In this document: one piece after another, positions 21,541 to 33,900 of the stretch
Layout of the letters: each line of letters starts with the position of its first letter
Position numbering within the stretch: the stretch's first letter is position 1
Source of the DNA: Amborella trichopoda
Lineage: Eukaryota > Streptophyta > Magnoliopsida > Amborellales > Amborellaceae
Direction: 5' to 3'
Length of the DNA stretch: 64,000 bases
Assembly: GCF_000471905.2 (NCBI RefSeq)
Contig: NW_006498507.1
Span: 2,784,539 to 2,848,538, forward strand
Translations under genes and position numbers: made by a program
Notes under the pieces: generated by a model
What the model was told of the DNA's origin: nothing
Databases searched by the model: none
Seen by the model: the letters and a program-made list of their open reading frames with translations, nothing else

Positions 21541-22620
21541 ACTATAAAATCCACCACTAGATACATATTTATGGTTGGTAGTTGTGCAGTTAGTTGGATG
21601 TCAAGGCTATAAATCATCAATTGAAGTTGGTTATATAGATTTGATTGAAGCATCTAAGGAGATGATTTGGTTAAGGAAATTACTTGATCAATTTGGGGTG
21701 AGACAAAAAATAATATGGTACGTAATGTAATGATCAAAATGCAATTCATCTGCCTAAGAATGCGGCCTATCACTCCGAGACAAAGTATATATAAGTTCGG
21801 TACCACCTCATCCAAGTGGCCCTAGAATATGGAGACTTGCAAGTGGATAAAATCCACACTTAGCATACTGTAACTAATATGCTTATAGAAGTGGTTTCTA
21901 TCGGTAAACGTCGGATGTGTAGAAAGTTTTTGGGGTTGGAGGGAATATAACTTTGAGGGACTGCAGGATGGTGCATTTCGTCATTGTTTTAGAGGCTTGG
22001 TTCTTTGTTCTTGAAGTGGGATATTATTGTATGTGTAAGGCCAAATCACACATTAAGGTTTGGTTTTATATATTTATGCTTATCTTTACTTTTCTATCTT
22101 GTCTTTAGGCCATTGGATGATATCTAATCCAAGGGTTGTAGTTATTTGAGAGCTCCCATGTTAAAAGGGGCTTGCTTCCTTTTGTTCTAGAGTGATAAAT
22201 AAATAAAAAAGAAAAGAAGGTAGAGAGCTTACAGTGGGTCTTGAGGATGCCATGTTTTGTGCCCTAACTTCTAGTGAGAGAAAGTGAGGAAATTGGGTCA
22301 TCTTATTGGGTCTTTCATTCCTTGTTGCATGCCCTAACTTAGAGAGAGAACTGTCGTATATTGAAGGTTTTGGGCTTTATTTTCTCTTTGTAATTCCCAT
22401 TATCACATCAATAAAGCATTGTATCATTCTCTCGTGATGATGTAGGCCACATTCGTGTCCAATCCACATTAAATCTTGCATCATTTTTATAGTTGATTGC
22501 TTTCCCTTGTTTTTTTCTATGGGTGTCTTTGATTCTATGTGATTTCATATAGTTTCTATTGCATGTTTATGAGATTTGGGTGCACAACACTGTCCATACT
22601 ATATTATTGTTGATTTTTTA
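21541..22620 (+). pseudogene. Ty1/copia RNase H 3'-end fragment with probable LTR remnant
   Basis: Broken plus-strand frames read IEASKEMIWLRKLLDQFG, a YV..SKCNS.A stretch where copia has the QSAIHLAKN motif, VRYHLIQVALEYGDLQ-like sequence and SIGKRRMCRKFLGLEG. This is the C-terminal order of copia RNase H. The following 22,000-22,620 has an LTR-like character, including AATAAAGC near 22,410. I could not fix the LTR ends. Confidence 0.6.
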
Positions 22621-23105
22621 TCATGAGCACCTCCCCTTTTTATCAAAAAAGGTACGGAGGTGTCATGATTAAACAAATTATTTTGATTTTATCATTTTTG
22701 ACACTTATATTCATATCAAATCGTTATCTATCTATATAATATAAATTGATATCTACTTATTAAAATCATTATATTGCCTTCAACAATGTTCGAATTATCC
22801 AGTATTTATCCATACTGAAAAATTAAGTATTGCAATGCCTGCACAACAATTTCATGGAGGTGAGCACGAATCTGCACTGTCATTTAATCTCGATTAGGTG
22901 CATGGCATCTGATGGAAGAGTAACCCACAATTTATCTACCTAGCCGCTTTAATTATTCGCATTAAGAAAGTCAACACTTTAATCCACTACTAAGAGAAGT
23001 AAATGATTCTATTCATTTTTGGTAAAAACATTGACCAGATCCATTCATGTAGATGAGGGAGGAGGATTAGCGCCCCTTGAAAAAGCTCATGTTTCAGCTA
23101 TCATG

Positions 23106-23280
23106 TCAAATGCTCATGCTAATAATACAAGGAAGACACGTCTCTCTCTCTCTCTCTCTCTCCAGTCAAATGCTCATGCTAATAATACAAGGAAGACACG
23201 TCTCTCTCTCTCTCTCCAGTCAAATGCTCATGCTAATAATACAAGGAAGACACGTCTCTCTCTCTCTCTCTCCGCCCATC
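23106..23280. repeat. Three tandem units separated by CT tracts
   Basis: Units of about 54-60 bp start at 23106, 23166 and 23220 with TCAAATGCTCATGCTAATAA and end in CT runs of different length. A fourth, degenerate unit follows near 23283. Confidence 0.93.
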
Positions 23281-24008
23281 TTGTCACATGCTTAATGCAA
23301 GGAACACAAGTCTCTCTCTCTATTAGCTTCATTGAGGCCTGTGTCTTTGCTAGAACCTGCGGTAACGCACCTCTTTGAACTTGTGAAATGCAGCTCCCCT
23401 GTGGAGTAGAGACATCAAAGCTTTTGTTGCAATCGTTGTTTTGACCGTAGATTTCTTCAAAGGGAAGGGGATAATATGCGTGAGGTCAGCAAATCCCTTG
23501 TGCGGATAAATGGGGAGAGAAAGAATGAGAGGCCTGTAGCAAGTAACGTTAGTTTACTCTCTCTCTCTCATATATCAATGCTCTTGTCAGACTTTGTAAG
23601 AAAACAGATACGCGCCATTGCTTTTTTCACCCAGGGATAAATGGTCTCATTGAATCTTTTTTTTATTATAATATCTCGACATTTAATATAAATTTAAAAA
23701 TATTAATTTAAAAATAAGATTCATCAAATAATGCCATTTGAAATCTCTCTCTCTTCCCTCTCTCCCTTCCTTCTCCTCTCTCTCTCTCATAGAGCAAACA
23801 AAGAAAGAATAGATCTACTACCTTATCTTCACCAAACGCCTCTCCACGGGACAATGTATTGAACTGAAAAAGATAGAATCAGGTTGGGGTCATGGCGGCA
23901 GAATCACCTGAGCCCCAGTTAAAAGTCATAGCCTCCATTCTCACAAACACTTTCAAAAAATTGACTCTCTTCAAAATGGGTAGGGGCTTGTACTCCCCAC
24001 TGATCTAC

Positions 24009-24040
24009 CAAAACGAAAGAGAGAGAGAGAGAGAGAGAGT
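24009..24040. repeat. (GA)n microsatellite
   Basis: A pure GA run in otherwise unassigned sequence; 23,300-24,720 contains no recognised gene. Confidence 0.85.
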
Positions 24041-24730
24041 GGGAGGTCTAGCATAGAAGACAGGGTCAGTCAGGTTAGCCAAGGAGACCGCCTAGAAACC
24101 TCATAATGAGGGTCTTAATTGGGGCCATAGCACCCTAGAACCATCCACATTGTGGATGTAGGCAAGTCATCCTTGGCTATCAAAATAACACTGTCTCTTC
24201 ATGTTATACCTCTCTTCTATATTCTTGTCATGCTTTGCTTCCTTGCGCTAGCACTCTCAACCAATACTTCTATTTATAGGCAGATATTTGACTTGCTCCA
24301 AAGATTAAAATAATCTCACACAATCTACAAAAGGTAATCACAAGTCTAGAGAGAGAGAACGAGGTTTGACTCGACTCGCCGTGTCGATTTTGTCTAGAGA
24401 GTTCCATGGTCCAAGCCGATCCATTTCATCCATAGCTTTTATCATAGACCTATCCACCCATACCACCACCACCTTTCATTCTAGTGTCCAAGAGAATATA
24501 TTCTATATTCAGGGGGGAGGAGTGGAGGGCAGGTGCAATCTTCTTGATAGGGTACATGTGTGTGTAAAGAATTTATGGACAAGAAAAGATTGGGCCTAGA
24601 CCCTCCCCCAATCTGTGACGTGGGGGATAAATGGGTGCGATGCATGGGTCAGGTCAATTGGCCCTTTAGAGGCATCAAAGGCCATTCAATTCTCTATCCA
24701 ACACATCATTCACTTTTTACACAGAAAGAG

Positions 24731-24855
24731 TAATAGAATATGAGCAATTTTCAATCTAAATGATAGAATATCAACATATTTCCACATCAAAATGATTGAA
24801 TATGTGCACATTTTCACATCTAAATCATAGAATATGAACGTATTTTCACATCTAG
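24731..24855. repeat. Imperfect approximately 36-bp tandem repeat
   Basis: About four units contain ATAGAATATSARCRTATTT followed by CACATCWAAATG. The units are diverged. Confidence 0.75.
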
Positions 24856-25403
24856 AGTACTAAACTTTGCACCCTAGAGCCCATGACTCAACTTTTACCT
24901 TACATCACCATTGATGGAGAAAATATACCACTGTCAATTCCAATTGAACCTTGAACCTTGATTATATTCAATTTCTAAGAATAGTGATGCTCTGCAACAT
25001 TCCATTTGACACAATTCCATTTCTTGGTCCACTTGCAACTTTGAAAGAATAAATTTTTCAATGGTAGTAATTGACTATACAAAAATGCACCACCAAACAA
25101 AGCCAGCCATGGTGAAGAATCAAACCCCTAAGTAGACCCAAGATCATTTCCTTTTTCGTCACTTTATGTACTCATTATTCCATTCCAAGCACTATCCACC
25201 TTTTCATGTCTGCACCAAATAAAGTCAATATTGATTACCACTAATAAAAGTTGTTCCAAAAGATGGTGTTTTGACATTTTATCTAAGATCCCATGGTATA
25301 TGAATTCCAATGGTCAGACAGGTGAGACTGATAACAAGCTTCTTCACTGAAAAAAGAACAAAATAATTTTGAAAGTCCACAAAAATTTGTAGATTAAATC
25401 AAG

Positions 25404-25807
25404 TAGGGATGGCAATAGATCACCCGAGGGGTAGACCCAATCCGGTAAAGGTATGGCTCCAAAACTTGGACCCGGCAGGTTGGGTCGGGTCCAGGTCCAA
25501 GTCTTGGACCCAAACACTATTCAGGTCCGGGTCAGGATCTGATAGGGTCGGATCCGGTAATAATTTCCAGGTCCCAGTATATAAGATATATTTAAATATA
25601 ATTAAATTCAAAAATATTTTAATTGTTATGTTGGGTCCAATCGGGTCCGGTCGGGTTCAGGTTTGGGTTTGGTTCCCACACTATATTTTCGGGTCTGGGT
25701 CCGGGTCCGTTTCGATCCAGGTCCCATATCATTTTTTTGGGTTTAGATCTAGGTCCGGGTCCAGGTCTAGCCAGACCCGGACCCGATTCAACCCGTTACC
25801 ATCCCTA
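25404..25807. mobile_element. hAT non-autonomous element, family A, copy 1
   Basis: The inverted termini are TAGGGATGGCAAT and GTTACCATCCCTA. The exact 8-bp target duplication AAATCAAG lies at 25396-25403 and 25808-25815. The two arms are rich in GGGTCC/GGACCC words around an AT-rich core of about 70 bp. The terminus resembles the TAGGGATGAAA end of Ac. There is no transposase; the long open frames through the arms come from the period-3-like GGGTCC repetition. Confidence 0.9.
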
Positions 25808-25815
25808 AAATCAAG

Positions 25816-26697
25816 TTTCAAAAAATAATTAAGTATGCATGTAGAGTGTGCGGTATGGAAGCCTCAAGAGAGGTGCGGTTGGTTTCAGAAGTTAGAGTTC
25901 AATGGTCCACAAAGAATGGTTTGAGTTTAGGGGTCTAGTTTACCCACAAAAAAATAGAAAGTCTTTTGTTTATGCAGTAGGCAGATAAAGAGTCAAACAC
26001 AAATAGGTTGTCACTTGAGCCAAGGAGATGACCATGACCCGCTTCTTTTGTCGCGCCCACAAAATGTGGAAATATTGTTGGTAAATCGAAACAACCCCGA
26101 TTTCTTCCACAACGACACATCCAACACCTCAAGAACAACTTTTCAATTACGAGTGAGCCAATTAAATAAAATGCTAAAAATAATACATGTGTAATAAATT
26201 TTGAGAAAAATGTAGAAAGCATCAAGACAAATAAAATGAAGAATCCAATAAAGTACAAACAAAAGGTCAAAAAAAAAAAAATGTGGTTCACTAAAAAAAA
26301 TATATGGTTCACCTAAAATGGCCACAATAAACAATAATGAGTTATTTATCAATAGAAAAAATTATAAGTTTAGTAGCAAAAAAAACTCAAATTGATTTTT
26401 TCTACCATACTATTATTAGCATCAATTGATTCCTTTCTTTATTACTGTCAGCCATCTCCATTGCCACAAAAAAGTACCGACAAATCATGCCCAATACAAA
26501 GCACAACAATGCGAGGGTTTTATATATAAACGCCGAATCTCCCTTTCTCCAAAACTTCGCTTCACACCCCTTCTATTCTTCTCTCTACAATGACTTATAT
26601 GGCTCCTATAAATATCACTTTTTTCATTTGAAAAAAATACCCTCATAAAAAGAAGAAAATACCAAATGGGATATGATTTTGCATCATCATCCCAACA
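25816..26697 (-). repeat. Probable copia LTR (minus strand), 3' side of the fragment below
   Basis: On the minus strand TGTTGGG begins at 26697 directly after a purine-rich tract (GGTAGAGAT), the usual copia polypurine tract and LTR start. A TATA-like TATATATAAAA is near 26520. The LTR end was not located, so the lower limit is arbitrary. Confidence 0.45.
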
Positions 26698-28620
26698 ATC
26701 TCTACCTTGATACAAAATCGTACCCTTGCATTACCAACCATCACTCTCATTTCTTGAGAGCAAGAGAAGTTAACCTCCCTTCTAATTTATTTACTTGAAT
26801 GGGATTTATAAGTAAGGGTGGCAATGGACCCGGATTCGACCCAGGACCCATTGGGCATACCCAACATGCGTCCGGGTATGGGTCTAGCATTTGGACCCAA
26901 TGGGTCGCGTTCGGGGTCCAAGACTTGGACCCAAACACTATTTGGGTCAAGGTCCGGGTCCAGCTAGACCCAACCTGTACCCATAAACCGTTGGGGATAA
27001 AATACTTTACTTTTAACCTTTTTGTTTGGGTGTATTAAGGATTGTATACAACAAGAAATCATAGCCATATTTAGCTACTAAACGACAAATCATACGGCTT
27101 AAAATCTAATGGCCGGTGGTTGTGACTTTGTGGCCAATAATACGATGGGTATATGATGGTAAAAAAATGGGCAAAAGAAACCCAAAAAAAAAGCTCACAA
27201 TGAGGTTGGCAATGGACCTGACTAGACCCGAGACTTGACGGGATAGACCCAGGACCCAACGGGTACAGGTATGGATCCAATTTTTGGACCTGACAAGTTG
27301 GGTCCGGGTCCAAAACCTGGACCCAAACACTATTCGGGTCTGGATTTGGGTCCAGCTAGACCCGTCCCATACCCCACCCATTGCCACCCCATTTATCAGT
27401 ATGTCCATAAGGTTGTCTTCAGTCTGGATCTTGGATAGTCAAACTTTTCCATCTTCAACACTTACTAAATATAGTTATATTGAACTAATATGTGCCGTGA
27501 CCTCTTGTAGTGAACTGGATTCTTGGCGAAGTGAATAGCACCAATATCATCACAAAATAGCTTTGTGGGCTTGCACATAATAGCCATCTCACCTATCAGT
27601 CCTTGAAGCCACATCACTTCTTTTAATGTCTTTTTGTCGTTATATACCCGACTTTGTTACTTGATAATGCTACCATGTCTGGGAGCCTTGACATCTAATT
27701 TATTGGTTCATTTGCAAACTGGAAAACAAATGTTGTAGTTAACGTACCTCTATCAAGATCACTTGCAAAATTTGTATCCACAAAACCTTGCAGTGGATTT
27801 GAGCCCTTGATAAATATGATTGCATAAACAATATAGCCTCTTAAATACCAAAGCACCTATTTTGTTGTTTCCTAATGAACATTTCTGGGGTTTGAAAATA
27901 AATTGACTTAGAAGACCTACTGTGTGGGTAGTATCTAGTCTAGTACATAGATAGTCAGCATTAATCTCCCAATAGCATTGGCATATGGCAGCGTAGCCAT
28001 GCATCTTTCTTATTTTGTCTTTGGATTTTGCATTGCAAACAATTTGAAGTGAGGTGCTTGTGGGGTCTTTAGACACCCTTTTTATGTAACCTTTTGAGAT
28101 AGTGACAAAATTTCATTTTGTATATCCCTTTCAATTTCAATCCCAAGGAATTGCAATGTCACCTTCATATCCATTTGCTTGAGTTTTAAATTATACATTG
28201 TAACCAACCCAAAAACCAACCGAATAAAGACCTACTTGATCAACCATGTAGAAATTTCATCAAACTCAATGCCTTTGCTACCTATCGTGCCCTACAAACT
28301 CCAAGCTTTCCATCGGGCCCCTTCATTATCTTGAACACACATTTGCAACAGCCATCGTTTTACCTTTTAGTAGCTTTGCTAAAATCCATTTTTTGTTTCC
28401 CTTTTCTTCCATAGCTCTCTTCCAATGCCCTGAATCATTACTCTTAGTGGCTTCACGAAATAATGTTGGCCTCTCATTTTTAACTATTAAATCATACAAA
28501 GTATTTGGATTCGTATAATCTTTATACCACTCAAGTGTACACGTATCCGTAATAGAGAGCTTAGGTACCAAAGGCACTTCAAAAGGCATAGTTGTATTTA
28601 TCTGGGGTTGCTATCAAACT
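26698..28620 (-). pseudogene. Ty1/copia RT-RNase H fragment with internal deletion
   Basis: Reading the minus strand from 28,589: ERPTLFREATKSNDSGHWKR and AMEE.., then GIEFDEI, RLVFGLVTMYNLKLKQMD, and directly LGIEIERDIQNEILSLSQK. The RT core between (including YVDD) is missing, with the junction near 28,156. RNase H follows (HTVGLLSQF, LQGFVDTNFASDLDRG, LFCDDIGAIHFAKNPVHYKR in corrected frames) with many stops and shifts. A hAT element (26813-27391) separates it from the polypurine tract and LTR. Confidence 0.78.
26813..27391. mobile_element. hAT non-autonomous element, family A, copy 2
   Basis: The termini are TAAGGGTGGCAAT and ATTGCCACCCCA. The target duplication is TTTATAAG (26805-26812) and TTTATCAG (27392-27399), 7/8. 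The arms are GGGTCC-rich. The approximately 200-bp core (GTATTAAGGATTGTATACAA, AACGACAAATCATACGG) recurs inverted in the element at 42919-43564, so the two are one subfamily. Confidence 0.88.
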
Positions 28621-28869
28621 TTTGGTATCTCATTGGACTTCTTGATCACTGTCCTTCTTTATCATCCATTTTGTCAATACCACGAATTTATGAAAACGTA
28701 TATCCCAACTAGTGATTATTTTTCGGTTACTTGGATGCCGTAACTAGTATCCCTTTGATCTATTGCACTCCAGAAGGGAAGGGAACAAATTTCGATATAA
28801 ACATATTTCTTAAAGATAAAACTTTATACAAGTGCACCTTAAATCTCACAGGAATGTGCAGTATCTAAC

Positions 28870-29052
28870 AGAGATTGAGACCTACAAGGTGTTGCTAGGA
28901 ATCACTCAACTAGCATATAGCAAAATCGCTCAATGCCAAATAGGAGGAACCATTTAACTCATAGTAGGAGGAGTGTGGCAGAGAATCGTTTGTATAACAA
29001 CAACAACGAGGAGAATAATAATGATAATGATAATGACAATGACAATGATAAC

Positions 29053-29092
<40 letters not shown>

Positions 29093-29093
29093 C

Positions 29094-29127
<34 letters not shown>

Positions 29128-30165
29128 AACAACAATAATAAATTCAAAATTCATCACTACTATTTTCATCCACCTTACAAGATTCTTCTAAACTCAAAAC
29201 AAAAGTTGGTTGGTTCTAAAAATGCCTCACCATGTTCCCATGCACTAGAAGACCAAGATCAACCTCTGAAGTTCTAAAAACACTACTACATACAAATCTA
29301 AGCTCATCACTCATACAACAATTATTCCAATGCAATCTCACTAATAAATTTTCATACAATAACATTCTAATACTACAAACATATGCTAACTACGCATGCC
29401 AACTTGTTGATAACTAGGCGCTATATCATTTACTCTTCTAAAAAAAACTTGATCTTGATTATGAGAAATCATCACAACGCCCCTATTCTACTTCACATGA
29501 ACCTTAGATTTTAATTTTGATAGTTGATGGCATGATCCCATTAATTATCATGGATCTCTCTTAGGTCTCCACATTAGCTTGTTGTTGTATTGTTGAACTT
29601 CCTCCTTCAAAAATTGATTGACAAGTTGCCTCAAGTAAGGATCTTCTCCCTTTGGAAAAGGATCTTGATATGCATGTGATAAGATTTCAAACTCTCATTG
29701 AAACTAAGTTTCAAATCAAGTACTTCCTGGATTTCATCTTCTCCCTCGAAGATGGATAATTTGTTCTAATTGACAAAAGTTTCATAACGGTAGTTAATAG
29801 TGAGAAAAACCACCCTTGCTCAGTGTCATCGTCATTAGCATGCTCTAGGCCTCGAATGATCTCATCTCTGAGTCTCACTTCTTTAGGTTCCATTCTATAG
29901 CCCACTTCATTTAGATCCTCATCATATAATGAATCACCAAGATAACCAAAAATAAATTCTCTTTCGGAGTTTGCAGAAAATATTCTTGAGGTGTAGAGTA
30001 AATGAAGCAAATCTCACGTAGCTCATAGTGGAGTTTTAGGCCTTGCAGCTTGATGGGAGACAAGATCTATTAGTTGATCCATCTCTTGTGACAAGTCCAC
30101 CATGAATTTCACAACAAGAGTCTCGTGCAGCTATCCAAACATTAATCCAACATGTTGGAGCATGT
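28870..30165 (-). repeat. Segment T, copy 1 of 3
   Basis: This begins a roughly 1-1.3-kb sequence present three times in direct order. Shared landmarks are GGAATCACTCAACT, AAAATTCATCACTACTATTT and the closing TTAATTTGATGCAGG. A minus-strand open stretch (29711-30010: YDEDLNEVGYRMEPKEVRLR) looks coding-like. I do not recognise it. It contains a trinucleotide microsatellite not seen in the other copies. Confidence 0.7.
28985..29130. repeat. Trinucleotide repeat (GAT/AAT)n then (ATT)n
   Basis: An AAT run turns directly into an ATT run, giving a large self-complementary hairpin. Frames across it on both strands are artefacts. Confidence 0.93.
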
Positions 30166-31165
30166 TCTCATATTAATTTGATGCAGGACAAGACCTGCAA
30201 GTGGCAGTTGGGAATACTCAACCAGCCTGCAACAAAATTGCTTAACATTGCACGGTAGGAATCACTCAACTCCTATAGGAGGACTCACTCAACTCTTAAA
30301 TGCAATAAAGAACTTATTACAAAAATTAAAATAAAAAATTCATTTAAAATTTGTCACTATTATTTTTAGCTACCTCAAGACCCTTGTGGGTTCAAAACTT
30401 GAGTACAGATGTTTTAAAGATCCGTCATCAACTACCCAAACATTGGAAGACTACAATCTACCTTTGAATATCTAAAAATATTAACTATATACAAAACTAA
30501 ATCCATTAAACATGCAATAACTCTTCCAATGTTCCTAGTTCTTGTGCAAACTTTGCCAATGCAACACATTACAAATTTTCATGCAACAATATTTTAGAAA
30601 AGGATCTCCGTATGCGAGGTAAGATTTCAAAATATTCATTTCATAAATTCGGTTGCCTACTGAAAATAGATTTCCCCTTAGGTACCTCCTCAATTGCATC
30701 TTCTCCATCGATGATTGGGGTTTTTTCTAATTGACAGAAGTTTTCATAATGGAGATCGAAGATGTGAACAATCATCCCTCCTCATCTCCACAGTCATTAG
30801 CATTATCTAGGACTCGAATAATTCCTTCTCACTTCTATAGGTTTCATTTTATCACTAACTTCATTTGGATCCTCATCATAAGGACCACTATGTCAATAAA
30901 AGGCACTTCAACATTGCAATCCAAAAAGATACTCACATACAGATTTTTCTTTCAATGTTTTTAGAAAGTATCCCTAAGCTGTAGGGTAATTAGTGCAAAT
31001 CTCGTGCAACTCATACTTACCTAACCAACCTTTAGGGTTTACGGTTCATTAGAAAGTAAGATCCATAAGTTGATGCATCTCTTGATTAAGTTGGCCATCA
31101 ATTTTGTAACTAGAGTCTAGATTTCATGCAACTATCTAATCTTTAATCCATCAGTCGAGCAATTT
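30166..31165 (-). repeat. Segment T, copy 2 of 3
   Basis: It repeats copy 1: GCAGGACAAGACCTGCAAG at the start, AAAATTTGTCACTATTATTT, then TTTGGATCCTCATCATAAGG and the closing TACCAATTTGATACTTG. The copies are well diverged, and the minus-strand frame is broken here. Confidence 0.7.
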
Positions 31166-31306
31166 CTTATACCAATTTGATACTTGCTGGAGCCTGCAAG
31201 GCACTATTTGGATGAAATTACTCAAAGCAAATATGATGAATCATGTAGGAGGATTCTAAGTGCAACAGAGAATTGCTTACAAGAAACAAAAAAGTTTCTT
31301 CAAAAT
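31166..31306 (-). repeat. Segment T, copy 3, left part
   Basis: It matches the start of copies 1 and 2 (CTGGAGCCTGCAAGGCACT, GTAGGAGGATTCTAAGTGCA) up to CTTCAAAAT, where the copia element interrupts it. The sequence resumes at 39620. Confidence 0.72.
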
Positions 31307-31898
31307 TATAGACAAGAGGGTGCATCCCTAGTGTAATGGAACACCTAAGTGGATCACACTCCCTTCATGTTTGACTTACGTTACAACATGAAGGAATGTG
31401 AGAAGAGGTTGCACCTCTTCATGAGGGGGTTACGTACCCATGAATGGCATGCACCATGCATTATAAGAGAGCCCATTCATGAGGAGGTTACTCCCACAAG
31501 AATGAGCCCTTTTCTCTCATTATAAAAAGGGGAGGGGTGGAGGTCTCTACACACACACGAGAAATGTGTGAGAGAGTGTGAGTGCAATCCATCTTCCATT
31601 TGAGATCTAAGGAGAGATCCGATCCTGAGAGATAAAGAGTTGTCAAAAAAGTTGAGCTTGTACTGCTCCCATCGCATTTTGTGGGAGTGTTTGTGAGCTT
31701 CCACCTCGTTCGGGATTTACGGTGTAGAACATATTTCGGCAGCTCTAGTAATTGTTGAACGTACCTATGTGAGTTAATCATTCATCACCACATACGTTCA
31801 TCAAAATTATTGTGCGAGCACTCAGGTATGATACCTGGTTCCTAGATGTTTTATTTTGCTTCCACTTCGGTCATTGGACTGTATTATTTTTCCTAACA
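31307..31898 (+). repeat. 5' LTR of copia element
   Basis: It begins TATAGACAAG (3' LTR TGTAGACAAG) and ends CCTAACA. It contains a TATA box TATAAAAA at 31521-31528. The start TG has mutated to TA. Confidence 0.93.
31521..31528 (+). promoter_or_regulatory. LTR TATA box
   Basis: TATAAAAA followed by a G-rich stretch. The equivalent TATAAAAG in the 3' LTR is at 39200-39207. This is the expected Pol II promoter of the element. Confidence 0.7.
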
Positions 31899-31899
31899 T

Positions 31900-31910
31900 T
31901 GGTATCAGAG
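31900..31910 (+). other. Primer binding site (initiator tRNA-Met type)
   Basis: TGGTATCAGAG starts two bases after the LTR end. This is the standard copia PBS complementary to the 3' end of initiator methionine tRNA. Confidence 0.92.
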
Positions 31911-32496
31911 TCATCGTAGAACTGGATTTCCAATTGTGCCCACATTATCGTTCCACCGTACTTATGAAGGCTTGGCTATGATTGGCATATGATGTTGCAA
32001 AGTGTACATGATGGTTATATTAAGACCATAGGCATGTGCACTATGCAACCTTATGTGCCAACCACATAGTCGTGTTGGCCTTATACATAGGCTATGCAAG
32101 TTGAGGCATCCTAGACCATGAGAATCATGGCTAACTGATCTTGATAGGCCTCATATGCTAAGACATGCATGGTGGGCTCTACTCATTTTTTTGGCATTTT
32201 AAGGCCACATAAAAGGTCATTCTTTTTAGTGAGAGTGCATCTAGGAAGGTGCACCACTTGCAAATTGTGAGGTATTTGAGATACTAGATCCAAGAAAGTG
32301 ACTTGGTATTGATTACAAGCAAGAGTTCAATATGGCCAGGCGTAATTTTCATATCAAGACTTTTAAGGGTCAAGTTTTTTTTTCCAAGTAACTAGACAAT
32401 TAACAAGCATAAAATGATAATCTAAGTGCAGTCATGTATAAAACAAACCATGAGACATCTATATTAATTGGTGCAAATTTGTTGTTTTGAGTTAGA

Positions 32497-33340
32497 ATGA
32501 CTTCTAAAAATGTGATCATAGATCTCACTAAAGGTGAAAAGTTGAGTGGGAGCAATTTTTCTATGTGCCATAAGAAAATACAATACATTCTAAATGCGCA
32601 AAGTACACTTGAACACCTAACTATAATCAAGCAAAAGCCTAAACAAGGTGTCGTTGAAGAACTTGTCTGTGAGTATGAGGCATGGGACAATGTTGACCTT
32701 AGCACTCAATTTACTTTGCTAAGTGCTATGGTTGATGACCTCATTCGTGAATTTGAGGGATTCACCACGGCGAAGGCCATGTGGGATGCGTTGCAGCAGA
32801 AGTATGCTGGCACTTTAACTGCTCGATTAAGAGTCTTATCTATGGTTTTTGAGACATACAAAATGCCTCCAAATGTATCGATGACAAATCATGTCTAGAA
32901 AATGTCTCAAATGATACGTGACTTAGAGGGAGCTGGAAATAACCTCAGTCACAAGCAACAGATATTCGGATTACGTAGGTCTCTTCCAGAATCTTAGGAA
33001 AACATAAAGTCATTAATGTTGCATAATGAAGTTGTACCAACTTTTTCCCAACTTTCTCATAAGCTTGAGATAAAGGCTGAGTTTTGCTCATCTTTGAGAG
33101 CTGGAGCGGCTCTAGTTGCCCAATCCAACAGGCCTCGAGGCCGTAAACCTTAAGGTAAATTTAGGAATGGGGCACCTCAAAGGAAAGAGCAACCTAAGCA
33201 AGAGGCTGAGGAAAAGAAAAGACCAGGCATAGATGTAAGAGGCGTACAAGGGACAAATCTGAAATAACTTGCGACAATTGCGAGAAGAATGACCACTATG
33301 CACGCAATGTCTTGAACCTATAAAGGTACGAACTAATTTC
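32497..33340 (+). pseudogene. copia gag remnant
   Basis: An open frame from the ATG at 32497 runs to 32898 (NVIIDLTKGEKLSGSNFSMC, TAKAMWDALQQKYAG), the UBN2-type copia gag. It is then interrupted by stops. A zinc knuckle CDNCEKNDHYARN is visible near 33265-33310 but its last Cys is lost by a frameshift. Confidence 0.85.
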
Positions 33341-33349
33341 CTTAGTTAT

Positions 33350-33640
33350 ATAAATGTTTGCACTCAAGTGCTTGTTGCTCATTCACAATTTACTGGGTGG
33401 ATTGTAAATTCAGGAGTGACAAGGCATATAGCAAGGGATCGAGAAGGGTTCGTTGAGCTCCAAATTTTGCCGGTTGAGAGTCAGAAGATCTTCATGGGGA
33501 ATTACGCATTAGAGGATGTGCTAGGGGTTGGAACTTACCAACTTCGATTCCTAAATGGACGTTCCCTTCTTCTCCATGATGTCTTCTATGCTCCCGAAAT
33601 GAGAAAAAAGTTTTCTTTCAGTTCTATGTCTAGTTAGAGA
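33350..33640 (+). pseudogene. copia protease remnant
   Basis: WIVNSGVTRHIARDREGF..FMGNYALEDVLGVGTYQL..LLLHDVFYAPEMRKK is the retropepsin region. The catalytic D-[ST]-G is NSG here, so the aspartate is gone. Confidence 0.88.
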
Positions 33641-33864
33641 TGGTTGCTTTATCAATTTCATGCTTAATTATGCTACCTTTACATTTTCAGATGGTTTTCA
33701 CCAGCGTTTTAAAAATCGTCGAGTCGAACCGGACTCGCCCGGTTCGACTCGGAATTCACGAAAATGGACCGGATCGGTTTAAAAAACGGGAATCGTCCTG
33801 TTCTAGAGAGAACCGGATGATTCCGCACAGTGACTCGCCAATTCACTGTGCGGAATCGGCGAGT

Positions 33865-33900
33865 CCGTGAAGAACACGGGTTGCACAGTGTTCTTCACGG
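33865..33900. repeat. Perfect 13-bp inverted repeat
   Basis: CCGTGAAGAACAC and GTGTTCTTCACGG are separated by 10 bases. The hairpin lies within the left arm of the hAT-like element. Confidence 0.9.

Noticed and set aside
25409-25828. 139-residue open frame
   Set aside because: It is the GGGTCC-rich arm of a hAT element read through. Frames on both strands are open for the same reason.
28933-29277. Asparagine/isoleucine-rich frames
   Set aside because: They are pure products of the trinucleotide repeat.
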